Assembly (NCBI GenBank): GCA_012799425.1
Contig: JAAZLF010000346.1
Coordinates: forward strand, 1-6,729
Source of the DNA: Actinomycetales bacterium
GTDB lineage: Bacteria; Actinomycetota; Actinomycetes; Actinomycetales; Dermabacteraceae
DNA length: 6,729 bases
Direction: 5' to 3'
This document shows, in pieces, positions 5,638 to 6,729 of the stretch; position 1 is the stretch's first letter; each line of letters starts with the position of its first letter. The translations under genes and the position numbers were made by a program. The notes below the pieces were generated by a model. It saw only the letters and a program-made list of their open reading frames with translations, was not told the DNA's origin and made no database searches.

Positions 5638-6729
5638 ATGAACTCCTCGATCAGGGCAGCGAGCACGCGCCTGGCGATCATCGGCGGCGGACCGCGGGCG
5701 ATCGGTGTGCTCGAGCGGCTCGGCGCGAATGCCGCGCTGTGCGAGTCCCTCGCGCACGCCCCGCTGCATGTCGACATCGTGGATCCGCACATGCCCGGTG
5801 CCGGACGCATCTGGCGGGCGGCGGAGAGCCCGCTGCTGCTGATGAACTCGCGCGCGGCGGATGTCTCGATCTATCCCGATGACACGGTCGACTGCGCCGG
5901 CCCCATCCAGGCGGGCCCCTCGCTCGCGGAGTGGGCCGAGGGGATCCGTCGCGGCACCATCGAGGCGCCCACCGCCGGCACCGAGCGCCTCGCCGAGATC
6001 GAGGCGCTCCAGGCTGAGGATTTCCCGAGCCGCCGTGTGCAGGCCCTCTACCTCGAATGGTTCTTCGGCCAGGTCCTCACACGACTGCCGCAGGCGGTCA
6101 CGGTCACCGTGCACCGCACCATGGCGACCGCGGTGCGCCCCGCCGCCGCTCACGGCTCTCTCGCGGTCGCGGAATCGCACGCTCCTGGGGAGGGCCGGCT
6201 CGATGAGGCCGACGGGGCTGGCTGGGCTGTCGAGCTCGAGGGCCGTGACCCGCTGCACGCGGACCTGCTGCTCCTGGCCGCGGGACACAACGATGCGCGC
6301 CCGTCGGCTGTCCGGCACCAGCTGGCCGCCTTCGCCCGCCGCCACGGCGGCACGTATCTCGCGCCGTCTCAGGCCTCCGACGCGCAGCTCGACCTCCTCG
6401 CCCCCGGGCACGACGTCATCGTGCGCGGCATGGGCCTGGCCTTCATCGACCTGATGGCGCTGCTCACCGAAGGGCGCGGAGGCGAGTTCACGCCGGATCC
6501 GCGACCGGGGGAGCCCGGGCGTCTGAGCTACGTCCCATCGGGCCGGGAGCCCCGGCTCTGGGTGGGATCGCGTCGCGGCGTGCCCTACCACTCGAAGGTG
6601 CGCGACGAGGGCGAGCCCGCCGGGCCCGGTGACCTCGTGCACGTCACCCCCGAGGCCCTGCGGGCCCGAGAGGACGCCGACGGGCTCCTCGACTTCCGCG
6701 CCGACGTGGTGCCGCTGATCGCCGAGGAG
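5638..6729 (+). CDS. FAD/NAD(P)-binding protein, N-terminal 364 residues (runs off window edge)
   Basis: An open frame of 364 codons with no stop before the window ends, so the gene is partial. It looks like the FAD-NAD(P)-binding family (NAD_binding_9 type), whose members are often about 600 residues long. A dinucleotide-binding motif IIGGGPRAIG (14-23) opens the protein. GAGRIW (54-59), LLLMNSRAADVSIYPD (66-81), SRRVQALYLEWFF (131-143), LLLLAAGH (210-217) and RGMGLAFIDLMALL (263-276) with the following GRGGEF (279-284) are characteristic blocks. The ATG at 5638 puts the glycine motif at the usual distance and follows AGAAGG (5621-5626) by 11 bases. In-frame ATGs at 5566 and 5572 would add 24 or 22 residues of unconvincing codon use. 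Divergence from the operon with shared control suggests a redox step in the same pathway. The reaction is not known from sequence; a hydroxylase or reductase are both possible. Confidence 0.85.
   Translation, partial: MNSSIRAASTRLAIIGGGPRAIGVLERLGANAALCESLAHAPLHVDIVDPHMPGAGRIWRAAESPLLLMNSRAADVSIYPDDTVDCAGPIQAGPSLAEWAEGIRRGTIEAPTAGTERLAEIEALQAEDFPSRRVQALYLEWFFGQVLTRLPQAVTVTVHRTMATAVRPAAAHGSLAVAESHAPGEGRLDEADGAGWAVELEGRDPLHADLLLLAAGHNDARPSAVRHQLAAFARRHGGTYLAPSQASDAQLDLLAPGHDVIVRGMGLAFIDLMALLTEGRGGEFTPDPRPGEPGRLSYVPSGREPRLWVGSRRGVPYHSKVRDEGEPAGPGDLVHVTPEALRAREDADGLLDFRADVVPLIAEE

Noticed and set aside
5596..6642. 348-codon minus-strand frame opposite the flavoprotein gene
   Set aside because: No family motifs are visible, while the plus strand encodes a clear FAD/NAD(P)-binding protein over the whole stretch.
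1..6729. Mobile element, CRISPR array, toxin-antitoxin or phage-defence system
   Set aside because: No transposase or nuclease motifs, regularly spaced repeats, or tRNA/attachment sites were seen, and base composition looks even across the window.

Overview
The window looks like chromosomal DNA from a high-GC Gram-positive bacterium (Actinomycetota, probably Micrococcales; a Brachybacterium- or Microbacterium-like host is a guess). The grounds are the very GC-rich third codon positions, the AAGGAG-type ribosome binding sites, a Gly/Ser-rich lipoprotein linker and a probable leaderless promoter. No RNA gene, CRISPR array, insertion sequence or phage gene was seen.

Layout from left to right. 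Positions 1-77 (minus) hold the first 25 codons of a LysR-type regulator cut by the window edge. Positions 78-304 are intergenic and rich in inverted repeats. Positions 305-5490 (minus) are a tightly packed five-gene operon, transcribed right to left: polar amino-acid ABC permease, ABC ATPase, ABC substrate-binding lipoprotein, a short luciferase-like (LLM) protein, and a full-length NtaA/SnaA/DszA-type FMN-dependent monooxygenase. All four junctions are 4-base ATGA or GTGA overlaps. Positions 5491-5637 are a divergent regulatory region with several dyads. Positions 5638-6729 (plus) hold the first 364 codons of a large FAD/NAD(P)-binding protein that runs off the right edge.

How the genes may work together. 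The transporter imports a polar amino-acid-like compound. The reduced-flavin monooxygenase then oxidises it, most plausibly to release a sulfur- or nitrogen-bound group, and the divergent flavoprotein supplies a further redox step. A LysR regulator lies just downstream. The content resembles the Bacillus subtilis ytmI (tcyJKLMN/ytmO/ytnJ, regulator YtlI) and yxe operons, which import and break down S-modified cysteines. A modified-cysteine or other organosulfur scavenging role is therefore the leading hypothesis, but the substrate cannot be read from the sequence.

The most unusual points are the short LLM protein, which appears to be an internally contracted paralogue of its full-length neighbour with both ends of the homology kept; the uninterrupted chain of 4-base overlaps; the dyad-rich divergent promoter; and an 8-mer (ATAAGCCA) shared between that promoter and the region upstream of the LysR gene.
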